A stretch of DNA of 64,000 nucleotides. Origin: Rhizobium tibeticum (lineage in GTDB: Bacteria > Pseudomonadota > Alphaproteobacteria > Rhizobiales > Rhizobiaceae). Made by a program: the position numbers and the translations under genes. The stretch is taken from contig NZ_FOCV01000006.1 in NCBI RefSeq assembly GCF_900110205.1, positions 186,001 to 250,000 on the forward strand, given 5' to 3'. The notes under the pieces are model-generated. The model was not told the DNA's origin and ran no database searches. It was given only the letters and a program-made list of their open reading frames with translations. Below, piece by piece: positions 36,486-48,076 of this stretch; position 1 is the stretch's first letter; each line of letters opens with the position of its first letter.

Positions 36486-37619
36486 TCAGCCAATCATTGA
36501 CCGAATGATTGCCGCTGTTTTGTGAGCACCGCTAAGATCCAGCGACACCGGTGCCGCGCGCCGGGTCGCAAGTGCAGTCCTGATGGCATCGGCAACGATT
36601 TCGGGCGTCAGACCGGCCTCCGGCAGGACATCTGCAAGCCCGAGTGCGTGCAGCCGTTGCGCACGAACCGTCTGCTCCGTTTCTCCGCCGGCAACGAAGG
36701 GAATGAGGATCGCCCTGCAATCGGTCTGCAGCAGATCACCAATGGTGTTGTAACCCGCCTGCGAGATGGAAACACGCGCGCCGCGCAGCAGCGAAGGAAA
36801 ATCCTTGCGAAACCGGACGAGGGTAACATTTGGCGGCCTCGCATCTGCCAAGCTGACGAAATCGGCCTCCGGAAGGTTCGGCCCGCCGACAAGCAGCCAC
36901 CGCAGGTTCGCTGGCAACATGGCGGCGGCTTTGTTGGCGGCACGAAGCAGATCAAGGCCGACCGCTCCGCCCCCGGCGGATGCAATAATGTCAAAGGTCT
37001 CCTTGGGATCGGCCGAGCGTGCGGCCGCCACCATGCCGGTATAGCGAATTTTGGATGCGATCTCGGACGTTAAGGGAAACGTATCTTCCAAACGCACGAA
37101 GTCGGGATCCCCGTGCACCAGGACGCCGTCAAAATGGTCCCTGACAAGCCCGACGGTCTCCTGGTCGCGCCCCGGCTTGCGGTTTTGCTGCAGGATATCG
37201 CGCACGGAGCTGAAGAGCTTCGGTCGAGGATGCGCCGTCTCGATGGCGTCAAGAAGCGGAAGCAGTTCGAACCGCATCTGCCGGCGACCAAAGGGAAAAG
37301 CTTCGATGATGACGACATCCGGCGCCGAATCACAAAAGGCGGCAAGCAGCAGATCGCGCCGCCGGCTCAGGAACGCCTCTTCGGCGGCAACGCCATTGCC
37401 GTCCGCAAGTCCGGAAAAACCCGTATTGCTCGCCACGACCGGCGGAAGCGCCACCGTCTTGATGCCGTCTCCGGGGAAACCCGGAACCGGCAGACCGCCG
37501 GTCACAACGGTGACGTCGAACCCATCGCTGACGAGCGCGCTGGCGATGCGGCTTGCCCGAGCAATGTGGCCGATGCCAAGCAGGTGTTGGACATAGAAAA
37601 AGACCCGGGGCGTCTTCAT
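36486..37619 (-). CDS. MurG-like glycosyltransferase (GT28 type)
   Basis: 377 residues from the ATG at 37619, which overlaps the previous stop (ATGA). The N-terminal glycosyltransferase-B loop is HLLGIGHIARASRIASAL, and the C-terminal donor half has ASAGGGAVG, SQAGYNTIGDLL and LIPFVAGGETEQTVRAQRL, the typical MurG/GT28 acceptor-donor pattern. It would transfer a sugar from a UDP- or similar donor in the cytoplasm. It is the third of three coupled transferase genes. Donor and acceptor are unknown. Confidence 0.85.
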   Translation of the reverse strand: MKTPRVFFYVQHLLGIGHIARASRIASALVSDGFDVTVVTGGLPVPGFPGDGIKTVALPPVVASNTGFSGLADGNGVAAEEAFLSRRRDLLLAAFCDSAPDVVIIEAFPFGRRQMRFELLPLLDAIETAHPRPKLFSSVRDILQQNRKPGRDQETVGLVRDHFDGVLVHGDPDFVRLEDTFPLTSEIASKIRYTGMVAAARSADPKETFDIIASAGGGAVGLDLLRAANKAAAMLPANLRWLLVGGPNLPEADFVSLADARPPNVTLVRFRKDFPSLLRGARVSISQAGYNTIGDLLQTDCRAILIPFVAGGETEQTVRAQRLHALGLADVLPEAGLTPEIVADAIRTALATRRAAPVSLDLSGAHKTAAIIRSMIG

Positions 37620-38878
37620 GAGGCTTTCTGCCATTCGTCTTCAAACAGCCGGCCAAGCTGATCGATACTCGCCTCGTGATCAAAGTGCTCGCGCACGCGC
37701 TTTTCCGCGGCGTCTCCCAACCGCGACCGCAAGGCGGGATGGCGGATCATTTTCTCAAGTGCCACCGCAAACGCTGCTGGGTTATCCGGTGGCACCACCA
37801 TCCCGTTTTCGCCATCGACGAGAAGCTCTGGCACGCCGGATACCGACGTCGAAATGCAAGGCAGACGCTGGCTGGACGCCTCCACCAGCACGTTCGGCAA
37901 ACCGTCGCGATCACCATTGGAAGCAATCCGGCAGGCAAGCGCAAAAACATCGGCCCGGCGATAATGGTCGAGCACATCTTCCTGGGCAAGTGCACCCTTC
38001 CAGGTGATCCGATCCGCTAGATTAAGGTCCGCAGCTAGTACCTTCAGCTTCGACAGATTGTCGCCACCGCCGATATGTTCGAAACGCCAGTTCAAGTCGC
38101 CGGGCAGAAGGGCCAGTGCCTTCAGCAGCGTTTCATATCCCTTCTTCTCCACAGCGCGGCCAACGCTGAGAATGAAGGTCGGATCGGCCGGGTCGCTGCC
38201 GTCGCGCTGCGATCGTTTGCCGCCGAAATGCCCGAAACGTGCCAGATCGAGCCCGTGATAGCTCAGATGTACAGCCTCCTTGCGCGGTGTCAGCGTGCGC
38301 ATGTGCTCGTATCCGCTTCGCGTGCAGGTCACGGTCCAGCGGGCACTGCCAAGCTTCTCATGCAGTTCCCAATCGGGCGATGTCCAGATGTCCTTGGCAT
38401 GGGCAGAGCACGTCCACGGCACGCCGGTAAGAATGCTCGTATATTCGGTCACGGAGGCGGGCGTATGGATGAAATGCGCGTGCAGCCATTCGCCATTGTC
38501 CGGCCACTCGCGGGCGAGCACCATCGCCTGCCCAAGCCGTCTGAAGCGGTTTCGGGAGAGGTCACGCGACAGGTCCTTGAAGAAGCGTTTCCAGAGCGCC
38601 GTGATGCCGGCCTTGCGAAAGCTCGCCATCATTCCCTTCAGCACGCGCAGCGGCTCCTCGTGGAGATACTCCGGCAGATAGACGACGCGTGCCCTGATCT
38701 CGTCATGCACCGGATGACGCTTCTTGTCGGTGGGACGGCGCATCGAGATCAAGGTCAGGTCGAAGCCAGCCTTCTCCAGACCGCGCAGTTCCTGGGCGAT
38801 AAAGGTTTCCGAAAGGCGCGGATAGCCCTTCAGCACGACAAGGATCTTACGACGTTGCGACAAGGTCTTGGTCTTCAC
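37616..38878 (-). CDS. glycosyltransferase family 4
   Basis: 420 residues from the GTG at 38878, which overlaps the upstream stop (GTGA). The GT4 core is clear: ILSVGRAVEKKGYETLLKAL, then NGDRDGLPNVLVEASSQRLP with the E-x7-E type donor site, and GVPELLVDGENGMVVPP. It is a retaining transferase using a nucleotide sugar. It sits between two MurG-like transferases with 4-bp overlaps on both sides, so the three are made together and probably build one oligosaccharide. Confidence 0.88.
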   Translation of the reverse strand: MKTKTLSQRRKILVVLKGYPRLSETFIAQELRGLEKAGFDLTLISMRRPTDKKRHPVHDEIRARVVYLPEYLHEEPLRVLKGMMASFRKAGITALWKRFFKDLSRDLSRNRFRRLGQAMVLAREWPDNGEWLHAHFIHTPASVTEYTSILTGVPWTCSAHAKDIWTSPDWELHEKLGSARWTVTCTRSGYEHMRTLTPRKEAVHLSYHGLDLARFGHFGGKRSQRDGSDPADPTFILSVGRAVEKKGYETLLKALALLPGDLNWRFEHIGGGDNLSKLKVLAADLNLADRITWKGALAQEDVLDHYRRADVFALACRIASNGDRDGLPNVLVEASSQRLPCISTSVSGVPELLVDGENGMVVPPDNPAAFAVALEKMIRHPALRSRLGDAAEKRVREHFDHEASIDQLGRLFEDEWQKAS

Positions 38879-40083
38879 TCGGCCCCGACGACGGACAGGT
38901 GGCGGCCGCGGCCATCCAGCCAATGTCCGACCGTCTGCGAGATATGATCCAAGCCTTGCAGTTGCAAGGTACAGCCACTCTTTGACGGCGGTACGCGTTC
39001 GGGCAGTCGTTTCAACGCTTCCGACATCACCGTCGGATCTGCGGACTGATCCGGCAGCAACACATCAACGAGCCCGAGCGCGCTTGCCCGCTTGGCGCGC
39101 AGCAACTGCTCTTGGCGCGGCTTGACGCGAGGAACAATAAGGGCAGGCTTGTCGAACGAGAGGATTTCGCAATAGGTGTTGTAACCACCCATGGCCACGA
39201 CGCCCGTGGCACCCACCATCAACTCTTCCATGTGGTTATCGAACTCGATCACCTCGATGTAGGGGATGCGGGACCCTTTGGCCACCAGCTTGGAGCGCTC
39301 GGCCGCTGGCATGTAGGGGCCCAGCACGACGAGGGCCTTTTGTTGCAAGGTCGGATCGTTCTCATAGGCATTCATGACATCGTGCACCAGATCTGACCCA
39401 TCGCCGCCACCGCCGGTCGTGACCAGAATGTAGTTGTCCGAGCGTGCATTGATCGAGGTCTTGCTCGTGGAGACACTGCGCTGCAAGAATCCTACGAAAT
39501 CCATCTTTCTGCGCACACTTGCCGGAACGTCCAGGCCGACGAGCGGATCGTAGAAATCCGGCGGCCCGTAAACCCAGACGGAATCGTAATAGTGGTCGAT
39601 CTTTTGCATGATGCCGTTTCGCTTCCATTCGGCATCGAGCAGGTGTGGCGCATCCATGATTTCGCGCAGCCCAAGCACCAAAACGGTGCCGCGCGCCTTT
39701 AGATACCCCAACGTCTCCTCGACCTCACCCTTCAGCCCCATCGGCTCCTTGTCGACGATGAAGATGTCGGGTTGGAACGTTTCGGCCGTGTGGCGAATGC
39801 TCGCCTCACGCATCTTCAGCGTTTCATGCAGGTCGATGTGGCCCGCCATCGAGGTATATTCGCCGTTGCGAAGCTTGATTACGCTCGGGATCTTCACGAA
39901 GTCGACGCGCGCTCGATAGTCGAACGCGCCGGCGATCGTGGCACCGGAGATAATCAGAATGTTGAGGCCGCGATAATCCTCGACCAAAGCATGCGCGATC
40001 GCGCGGCAGCGGCGCAAATGGCCGAGTCCGAACGTGTCGTGGCTATACATGAGGATACGGGCATCTTCCAGGCGCCGTGCCAT
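38875..40083 (-). CDS. MurG-like glycosyltransferase (GT28 type)
   Basis: 402 residues from the ATG at 40083 with an AAGG ribosome site 8 bp before. DTFGLGHLRRCRAIAHAL is the GT-B glycine loop, and VTTGGGGDG, AMGGYNTYCEILSFDKPALI and RQEQLLRAKRASALGL form the donor-binding half. It is a paralogue-like partner of the gene at 36.5 kb. It starts the three-gene transferase block, 89 bp after the importer genes. The product is not known. Confidence 0.85.
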   Translation of the reverse strand: MARRLEDARILMYSHDTFGLGHLRRCRAIAHALVEDYRGLNILIISGATIAGAFDYRARVDFVKIPSVIKLRNGEYTSMAGHIDLHETLKMREASIRHTAETFQPDIFIVDKEPMGLKGEVEETLGYLKARGTVLVLGLREIMDAPHLLDAEWKRNGIMQKIDHYYDSVWVYGPPDFYDPLVGLDVPASVRRKMDFVGFLQRSVSTSKTSINARSDNYILVTTGGGGDGSDLVHDVMNAYENDPTLQQKALVVLGPYMPAAERSKLVAKGSRIPYIEVIEFDNHMEELMVGATGVVAMGGYNTYCEILSFDKPALIVPRVKPRQEQLLRAKRASALGLVDVLLPDQSADPTVMSEALKRLPERVPPSKSGCTLQLQGLDHISQTVGHWLDGRGRHLSVVGAE

Positions 40084-40172
40084 GGGCAATCCTTCTGCGC
40101 TGTAGATCATACTAGCACCGTCGGTTTCTGCTGGCCGTCAGAAGACAGAGCAGCGCTCCGCCGGGCTGGCCG

Positions 40173-41345
40173 CTATTTGTAGGGATCTGCCGCATCGCGC
40201 AAGCCGTCTCCCAGAAAGTTGAACGCCAAAATCACCAGAACGACCGGTATAATCGGAAAAAGCAACCATGGATAGAATGCGATGACGCTTACGCTCTTTG
40301 CTTCTGTCAGCAGAATGCCCCAACTGGTGATCGGCGGACGCAGACCCAGGCCAAGAAAGCTGAGTGCCGTCTCGCCAAGAATCATCCCAGGGATCGAAAT
40401 CGTGGCAGAGGCGATCAGATGGGACATGAAGCCGGGCACAAGGTGTCGGCCAATGACGCGCGGTGTGCTGGCGCCCATCAACTGGGCGGCCTGCACATAA
40501 TCTTCTTCACGCAGAGCCAAGAGTTTCGAGCGCACCGCTCGCGCCAGCCCGGTCCAATCGATGATCCCCAGGATGACCGTGATCCCGAAATAGATGACGA
40601 TCGGGCTCCAGGTGACCGGCATGATCGCCGCCAGCGCCATCCAGAGCGGCAGGCTCGGCAACGACTGCAACACTTCGATCACGCGCTGAACAATCAAATC
40701 GAAGACGCCGCCCCAATAGCCGGCAAGGCCGCCGATCACGATGCCGAGGCAGAAGCTGATTGTGATGCCGATCAGGCCGATCGTCAGCGAAATGCGCGCG
40801 CCGTAGAGAATGCGGGAAAGCACATCGCGACCGAGGCGGTCAGTACCGAGCAGAAACATCTGTCCGCCGATTGCCGGGCAGACCAGATGCAGGTCCGAAC
40901 TTACCAACCCCCAGAACTTGTAGGGATCGCCGCGGCAGAAGAAACGGATCGGCTGCACATCGTTTGGCTTGTCGGTGTAGATCCGGTGCAGCGTGTCGAG
41001 ATCAAGCGACATGCTTCGCCCGTGGACGAAGGGGCCGACAAACTTCCCATCGTTGAAGAAATGGACGCGCTGTGGCGGCGAGTGGATGAAATCGACATTC
41101 CTGGTGTGCAGCCCGTAGGGCGCAATGAATTCGACGACGACAATCATGAGGTAAATGGCAAGCAGGAAGATGCCGGAGGCAAGGGCCAGCCGGTGCTGCT
41201 TGAATTTCCACCACATCAACTGCTTCTGCGAGGCGACATGGATGCGCGATTGCGCAGACGTCATCCCTTCGGTCGCCATGGGATCGAAGGGTGCGGTCGA
41301 AACATAGTGCGGCAGCGGCGCGCCGGGCGGTGGCAAGGGCGACAT
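40173..41345 (-). CDS. oligopeptide-type ABC importer permease C (OppC/YejE-like)
   Basis: 390 residues. One N-terminal helix (about 55-75), a long periplasmic loop (to about 175), then five helices with the EAA loop EEDYVQAAQLMGASTPRVIG and the LGTDRLGRDVLSRILYGARISL motif of family-5 permeases. The size and long loop resemble YejE of the YejABEF importer. Its start directly follows the stop of the partner permease (0 bp). It probably imports peptides or peptide-sugar conjugates. Confidence 0.9.
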   Translation of the reverse strand: MSPLPPPGAPLPHYVSTAPFDPMATEGMTSAQSRIHVASQKQLMWWKFKQHRLALASGIFLLAIYLMIVVVEFIAPYGLHTRNVDFIHSPPQRVHFFNDGKFVGPFVHGRSMSLDLDTLHRIYTDKPNDVQPIRFFCRGDPYKFWGLVSSDLHLVCPAIGGQMFLLGTDRLGRDVLSRILYGARISLTIGLIGITISFCLGIVIGGLAGYWGGVFDLIVQRVIEVLQSLPSLPLWMALAAIMPVTWSPIVIYFGITVILGIIDWTGLARAVRSKLLALREEDYVQAAQLMGASTPRVIGRHLVPGFMSHLIASATISIPGMILGETALSFLGLGLRPPITSWGILLTEAKSVSVIAFYPWLLFPIIPVVLVILAFNFLGDGLRDAADPYK

Positions 41346-42344
41346 CTATTTGGTGCTCCTGCCTTGCAGGCGGATACGCGGATCGAGGAAACCAAGCGCG
41401 ATGTCGGAGACAAGAACACCGATCACGTTGAGAAAGGCGAGGAACATGAGGAAGGAACCTGCGAGATACATATCCTGGCTCTGAAGAGCCTTGATGAGCA
41501 TTGGCCCGGTCGTCTCCAGCGAAAGCACGATCGCAACGATTTCCGCGCCTGAGATGATTGAAGGCAGGATCGATCCGATATCGGCAACGAAGAAGTTGAG
41601 AGCCATGCGCAGCGGGTATTTCACGAGCGCGCGAAGCGGGTGAAGCCCTTTGGCGCGGGCGGTCACGACATACTGTTTCTGCATCTCGTCGAGCAGGTTG
41701 GCGCGAAGCCGCCGGATCATGCCGGCCGTCCCTGCCGATCCCACGATGATCACCGGTATCCAGAGATGCGAGAGGATCGAACGCGCCTTTTCCCAGCTCA
41801 TCGGCTCGTTGAGAAACCTTTGATCCATCAAATGCCCGATCGAAACCCCGAACCAGATATTGGCGAAGTACATCAGGATCAAGGCCAGCATGAAGTTCGG
41901 GATGGCGATGCCCAGAAGACCGAGAAAGGTCAGCCCGTAGTCTCCCCAACTGTACTGATGGGTCGCCGAATAGATCCCGATCGGAAATGCGATGAGCCAG
42001 GTCAAAAGGATGGTGGAAAAGGAGACGAGCATCGTCAACCAAAGGCGATCACCGACGACATCGGAAACCGGCAGCTGGTACTCGAACGAATAGCCGAAGT
42101 CCCCATGAAGCATGCCGCCAACCCAATAGAAGTAGCGGACGATCTCGGATCTGTCGAAACCGTACTGCTTGCGAAGCTCTTCGATCTCTTCAAGGTTGGC
42201 GCTTTCCCCCTGGGCGCGCAGTTCGGCGATCTGGCTTTCGAAGAAGTCACCTGGCGGCAGTTCGATGATCGTGAAGACCAGTGCCGAGATGATGAACAGC
42301 GTCGGCACCATCGCTGCGATGCGCCAAAGGATGTATTTCAGCAT
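41346..42344 (-). CDS. oligopeptide-type ABC importer permease B (OppB/YejB-like)
   Basis: 332 residues with six helices. ILWRIAAMVPTLFIISALVF at the N-terminus, a periplasmic loop, then the EAA loop QYVVTARAKGLHPLRALVKYPLR. It is 3 bp after the binding-protein gene and abuts permease C. It forms the channel with that subunit. Confidence 0.9.
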   Translation of the reverse strand: MLKYILWRIAAMVPTLFIISALVFTIIELPPGDFFESQIAELRAQGESANLEEIEELRKQYGFDRSEIVRYFYWVGGMLHGDFGYSFEYQLPVSDVVGDRLWLTMLVSFSTILLTWLIAFPIGIYSATHQYSWGDYGLTFLGLLGIAIPNFMLALILMYFANIWFGVSIGHLMDQRFLNEPMSWEKARSILSHLWIPVIIVGSAGTAGMIRRLRANLLDEMQKQYVVTARAKGLHPLRALVKYPLRMALNFFVADIGSILPSIISGAEIVAIVLSLETTGPMLIKALQSQDMYLAGSFLMFLAFLNVIGVLVSDIALGFLDPRIRLQGRSTK

Positions 42345-42347
42345 CCC

Positions 42348-44251
42348 TCAAGCCTCCTTGAACCAGAAGGCATCCGGCATATAGAGGCCGAGATAGGACG
42401 TTGGATCGAAACCATAAAGGGCCTGCTCAGGCACATTCTGCAGCTTGGCGGATCTGAGGATCGGCTGCAGGGTGCCGTTGATGAGGCCGATCGAGAAGAC
42501 CTGTTGGGTATAAAGCGCCAGCATCTGATGCCAGATCACTTCGCGCTCTTCGAACCTCGCGGTCTCGCCCCACTGTTGGAGAAGATCGACCAGCTGCTTC
42601 ACTTCCGGCAGATCGGGGGCGCTGCCCTCCTGCCCAGCAGACAGGTGGTACATTCCCCAAAGCGGCCATTGCAGCTGATCGTCAAGCGTTGGTGCAAGCT
42701 GCCCGGGAGGCATGTCGGCGGTTGCGACGCCGTTCTCGATGCCGAACCAGATCGACATCATGATCGTGCCGCTCATGGCGCGGCTGCGAAAGACATCACG
42801 CTGCGAGGTGCGGGTATAAAGGGCGAGACCGACCGCTCGCCAATGGTCCCGCACCAGTTCCAGCACGTCAGTGTCGAGATTGCTTTCCCCAGCCGTTTCC
42901 ACGGTGATTTCGGCGCGGCGCCCGTCAGACAGCAGACGAATGCCGTCGTCGGCACGGTTCGTCAGTCCGAGCTCGTCCAGGAGCTGGTTTGCCTGATTCG
43001 GATCGTGGGCAATAAAGGCTTCGGCATACTCCGGCTTAAAAAGGGGACTATCGGGCAGAACGGTATCAGCACTTGCCCTGCCAAGGCCGTAGAAGGCGAC
43101 CATGTTGATCTCATGCCGGTCGATCGCCATCGACAGCGCGCGGCGGAATCGGGCTTCGCGAAACAGGTTACGCCAGACCTCGTCGGCGCAGTTGAGGTTT
43201 GGCAGTAGCGCCACGCGCGATCCGCGCACCTGCTTCCACAGGTTGACCTTCACCGGAAATCGCTTTTCGGCATCCTTAAGGAACGTGTAGTCGTTGAAGT
43301 CGACGCCCGTCGCCTGCAGGTCGGATTCACCGGCGCCGGCCTTGGCGGCGATGATCGAGGACGAAGAGACGTTAAGGATGAACTTGTCGATATAGGGGAG
43401 TTGCACCCCGTTCTCGTCGACCCGGTGGAAAAACGGGTTTCGCACGAACACGAACTGGTCGGCCGGCAGCGGCGTCGTGTTGCGCCATGGATCGAGCGTC
43501 GGCAGGTTCGGATTTTCAGGGCGTGAGGAGCGCGACATCTTGATGTGCAAGTCCGCCCATTTCTTGACGCGGTTTTCCTTCATCAGCGCCGACAGGCGGA
43601 AGTCGTCCTGATACTTCTTGTGGAACTGCTTGAGATAGTGCCCTGGCCCGAAGATCACCAACGGCAGTGGGCCGGCGAGCGCCGGCATGAACATCGGATT
43701 GGGTCGTTCCCAAGTGTAGCGAACCCTCAAAGCGTCGAGCACTTCAAATTTCGGCAGCTTTCCGTGCGGTCGCAACTCGAGCGCGCCTCCCCCAGGCGTC
43801 AGCTCCTTGTTGAGGATCACATCGTCCCACCAGTAGCGGAAATCGTCCACCGTAAAGGGTGCGCCATCCGACCAGCGGTGACCCTCGCGCAGATAGAAGG
43901 TGAAGACCGTGTCATCCTTGGATTCGAAACCCATGAGAATGTCCGGCTGGAACATCAGACGCTTGTCATAACCGACCAGGCGCGAATAGCCGTAGACGGT
44001 CATGTAGCGGATATCCTTCTGGCTGCCGATGATCGTGCGAACCGTGCCGCCATAGACGCCGGGTCGCCGCCCCGCTTCCTTCATGTTGATGATGCGCGGA
44101 TGCGTCGGCAGGCGATCCACCATGGGAGGAATGCGGCCCGCGCGCAACCAATCCCTGAGGAATTCCGGCTCGATGTCACGATCCGCCGCGGCCTTGACGA
44201 GGGAAGGCGCTATTGCCGAACCGATAACACCACCAAGAAATGTGCGCCGCG

Positions 44252-44258
<7 letters not shown>
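42348..44258 (-). CDS. family-5 extracellular solute-binding protein
   Basis: 636 residues. The N-terminus MVTRRTFLGGVIGSAIAPSL has twin arginines, so export by the Tat route is likely, although the consensus is partial. Family features: FYLREGHRWSDGAPFTVDDF, RRALSMAIDRHEIN and the large C-terminal lobe. Such proteins bind peptides, opines, oligosaccharides or antibiotics (YejA, AgpA, OppA). It overlaps the ATPase gene by 7 bp. The ligand is unknown; the neighbours suggest a glycan or peptide made or recycled by this cluster. Confidence 0.9.
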
Positions 44259-46144
<1,886 letters not shown>

Positions 46145-46281
46145 ACCAATGAAATTCCCCAGTTTTTCTTGTTCCCGTTAAGGCACACTATCGTACCGCA
46201 ATCGGGGTGTCCAGTTGATGACGGACACGGTAAAACTGGCGCATTTCATACGCTGGACAAGTTCAAACCTCAACTGTCTCT

Positions 46282-46298
46282 GGGGTTGCCAGCACCCC
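46282..46298 (-). terminator. hairpin at the end of the cyclase gene
   Basis: GGGGT-TGCCAGC-ACCCC, a perfect 5-bp GC-rich stem that touches the cyclase stop codon. No T run follows, so it may only attenuate read-through into the importer genes. Confidence 0.3.
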
Positions 46299-47659
46299 TA
46301 TTGAATGAACTCCTCCACCGTTGGTCTCTTGGCCTGCTTGCGCGCATCCCGATGAAGCAATATGACCTGCTCAGCCTCAGAAAGTGCGGTTGGTACGACT
46401 TCACGGAAGTTCTCTTCGACATGCAGGACAGACGCCGGCACGTGCGGCTGCAGAACCGTGACCTTCTGGCGGATGCCGCGCAGCTTTTCCTCCCCTAGGG
46501 TGCGCCACTCGCCACCGCAGTAGCCGGCGAAAGCTTGGCTCGCGACCACCTCGCTCGAATATTTCTTCGTCAGCGATTGCAGGCGCTGGACCTCGTTGAC
46601 AGCAGAGCCGAAGGCCGAAAACGTCAGCCGGTCCTTGAGGCCGACATTACCGAACATCACGTTGCCGACGTGAAGGCCGATTCCGTAGGAAACCTTGCTC
46701 AAGCCCGCTTCCAATCGTTCCCGGTTCAGTTCCGCGACGCGTGCTTGCGCCTGATGGACCGCGGAAAGGGCGGCCTGACAGGCAATCTTGGATGGATCCT
46801 TGTGCCGGCCGCAGGGATAGACCGCAAGGAAGCCGTCCCCGAGGAAACTCAGGATCTCTCCACCATTGCGATTGAACGGCGCAGCGATTGCGTCGAAGAA
46901 CTGGTTGAGCGTATCGATGTAGGCCTGCCGGCCTTCCTTTTCGGCATAGACGGTTGACTGGCGCATATCGCCCATCACGAGAGCGGCACGGATCGTCTCG
47001 CCGTCGCCGCGACGGATCTGGCCATTCAACACCCGCTTGCCGGCATCGCCGCCCAGATAGGTGGTCAGCATGTTGTTGGCGAGCTTGCCGAGAACTGCCA
47101 TCTTGGCCGCAACGGCAAGGTGGTTCTGCATACGCAGCAGCGCATCGATCATGTCGTCGGAAAAACCGGTATGGCTGTCTGTCGACCACGATCCCATCAT
47201 ACCCTGCACCGAGCCATCGCCGAACGGTTGGACGAACGCCAAATAGTCGGTGATGCGCTCTTCGCGCAGATCGACGAAGACCGGGAACTCGGCTGCCCCA
47301 TCAGCCGGAATGCGACGGCGGATGTGCTGGAGGTTATTGTCCAGGAGGTAGTAATACGGGCTCTGCAGAAAGCGGTCCGGTTTCTGCCCTGCGGTATGGC
47401 GATATCCTTCGATCGTCACGCCGCTTGCGCGTCGCCATGTGAAGCTCAGCGCATCGTAGAGCGGGTGCAGCATGGAAAATGTGAGATGCACGCGCGCAAT
47501 CGGCAGGCCGGCCGCCGCAATGCGTTCGCAAAATCCGCGAACGATGTTCTCTAGATCATCCCCGGCCAGCGAGGAATTGGTCAGCCATTCAGCGACCCGA
47601 TCCAACAAAATAGAGGAGACGCTGGATTCGATCGTGCCCATTCTCGGTAGTATCCTCAT
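46298..47659 (-). CDS. class III nucleotide cyclase-like protein, altered base-recognition residue
   Basis: 454 residues from the ATG at 47659; an ATG at 47641 is an alternative. No membrane helix is seen, so it is cytosolic. Residues 1-200 are an unrecognised sensor-like region. The cyclase domain has the first metal Asp (VMGDMRQST, D231), the second (SFLGDGFLAVYP, D275), and the transition-state Asn and Arg (SAVNEVQRL, N355/R359). The residue that reads adenine, usually Lys in KxxGD, is Ser here (S271), and its partner position is also Ser (S348, usually Thr or Asp). The enzyme may use another base, be weak, or be a pseudo-cyclase. It heads the minus-strand run. Confidence 0.82.
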   Translation of the reverse strand: MRILPRMGTIESSVSSILLDRVAEWLTNSSLAGDDLENIVRGFCERIAAAGLPIARVHLTFSMLHPLYDALSFTWRRASGVTIEGYRHTAGQKPDRFLQSPYYYLLDNNLQHIRRRIPADGAAEFPVFVDLREERITDYLAFVQPFGDGSVQGMMGSWSTDSHTGFSDDMIDALLRMQNHLAVAAKMAVLGKLANNMLTTYLGGDAGKRVLNGQIRRGDGETIRAALVMGDMRQSTVYAEKEGRQAYIDTLNQFFDAIAAPFNRNGGEILSFLGDGFLAVYPCGRHKDPSKIACQAALSAVHQAQARVAELNRERLEAGLSKVSYGIGLHVGNVMFGNVGLKDRLTFSAFGSAVNEVQRLQSLTKKYSSEVVASQAFAGYCGGEWRTLGEEKLRGIRQKVTVLQPHVPASVLHVEENFREVVPTALSEAEQVILLHRDARKQAKRPTVEEFIQ

Positions 47660-48076
47660 AAAGGACGTCCACTCCTGAAAAGCGTCAGCGACCCGGCCTG
47701 CAGCAACGCCGTGCGCAGGGCGGGTAGGAGGATGGACGAGCGGTAATATTGTGTCAACGATCTGCCGGGAGCCCGGCAGCGGCACCTGTCAAACCCTTGA
47801 TAAACTGGGCAGGATAGGCAGTCCTTTCTCGCGGTTCGTTATTCAGCGTAAATAGGCATGGGGCAAACCCCAAACAATGGCATCTGCACATTTTCTGGCA
47901 CTGCGATGAATCTCTTCGGGCACACCGAGTCTTTTTGGTCACACTGGTTAGACCTGCGGGGTGGTCGAGGCGCATCCTTGGCGCGAGTTTCACGATCGCG
48001 TCAGTGGGCAGTGATTTGCGGGCGGGTTTCAATTGCCACGGTCTTCCATTAGATCAGGGTACCGTTCAGCACTCAG
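47660..48076. other. 417-bp divergent intergenic region
   Basis: Between the cyclase and the nucleotide-sugar dehydrogenase. Two compact hairpins are present: CTGCCGG-GAGC-CCGGCAG (47762-47779) and TGGGG-CAAA-CCCCA (47859-47872). No open frame is convincing. It should carry promoters for both directions; the hairpins could belong to a leader or small RNA. Confidence 0.45.

Noticed and set aside
41640..43208. 522-codon plus-strand frame opposite permease and binding-protein genes
   Set aside because: Antisense shadow; the minus-strand products have signal, helices and family motifs.
47936..47951. GGTCACACTGGTTAGA as a Clr/CRP-type cAMP site
   Set aside because: One half fits GTnnC loosely, but the second half misses key positions; too weak to claim.
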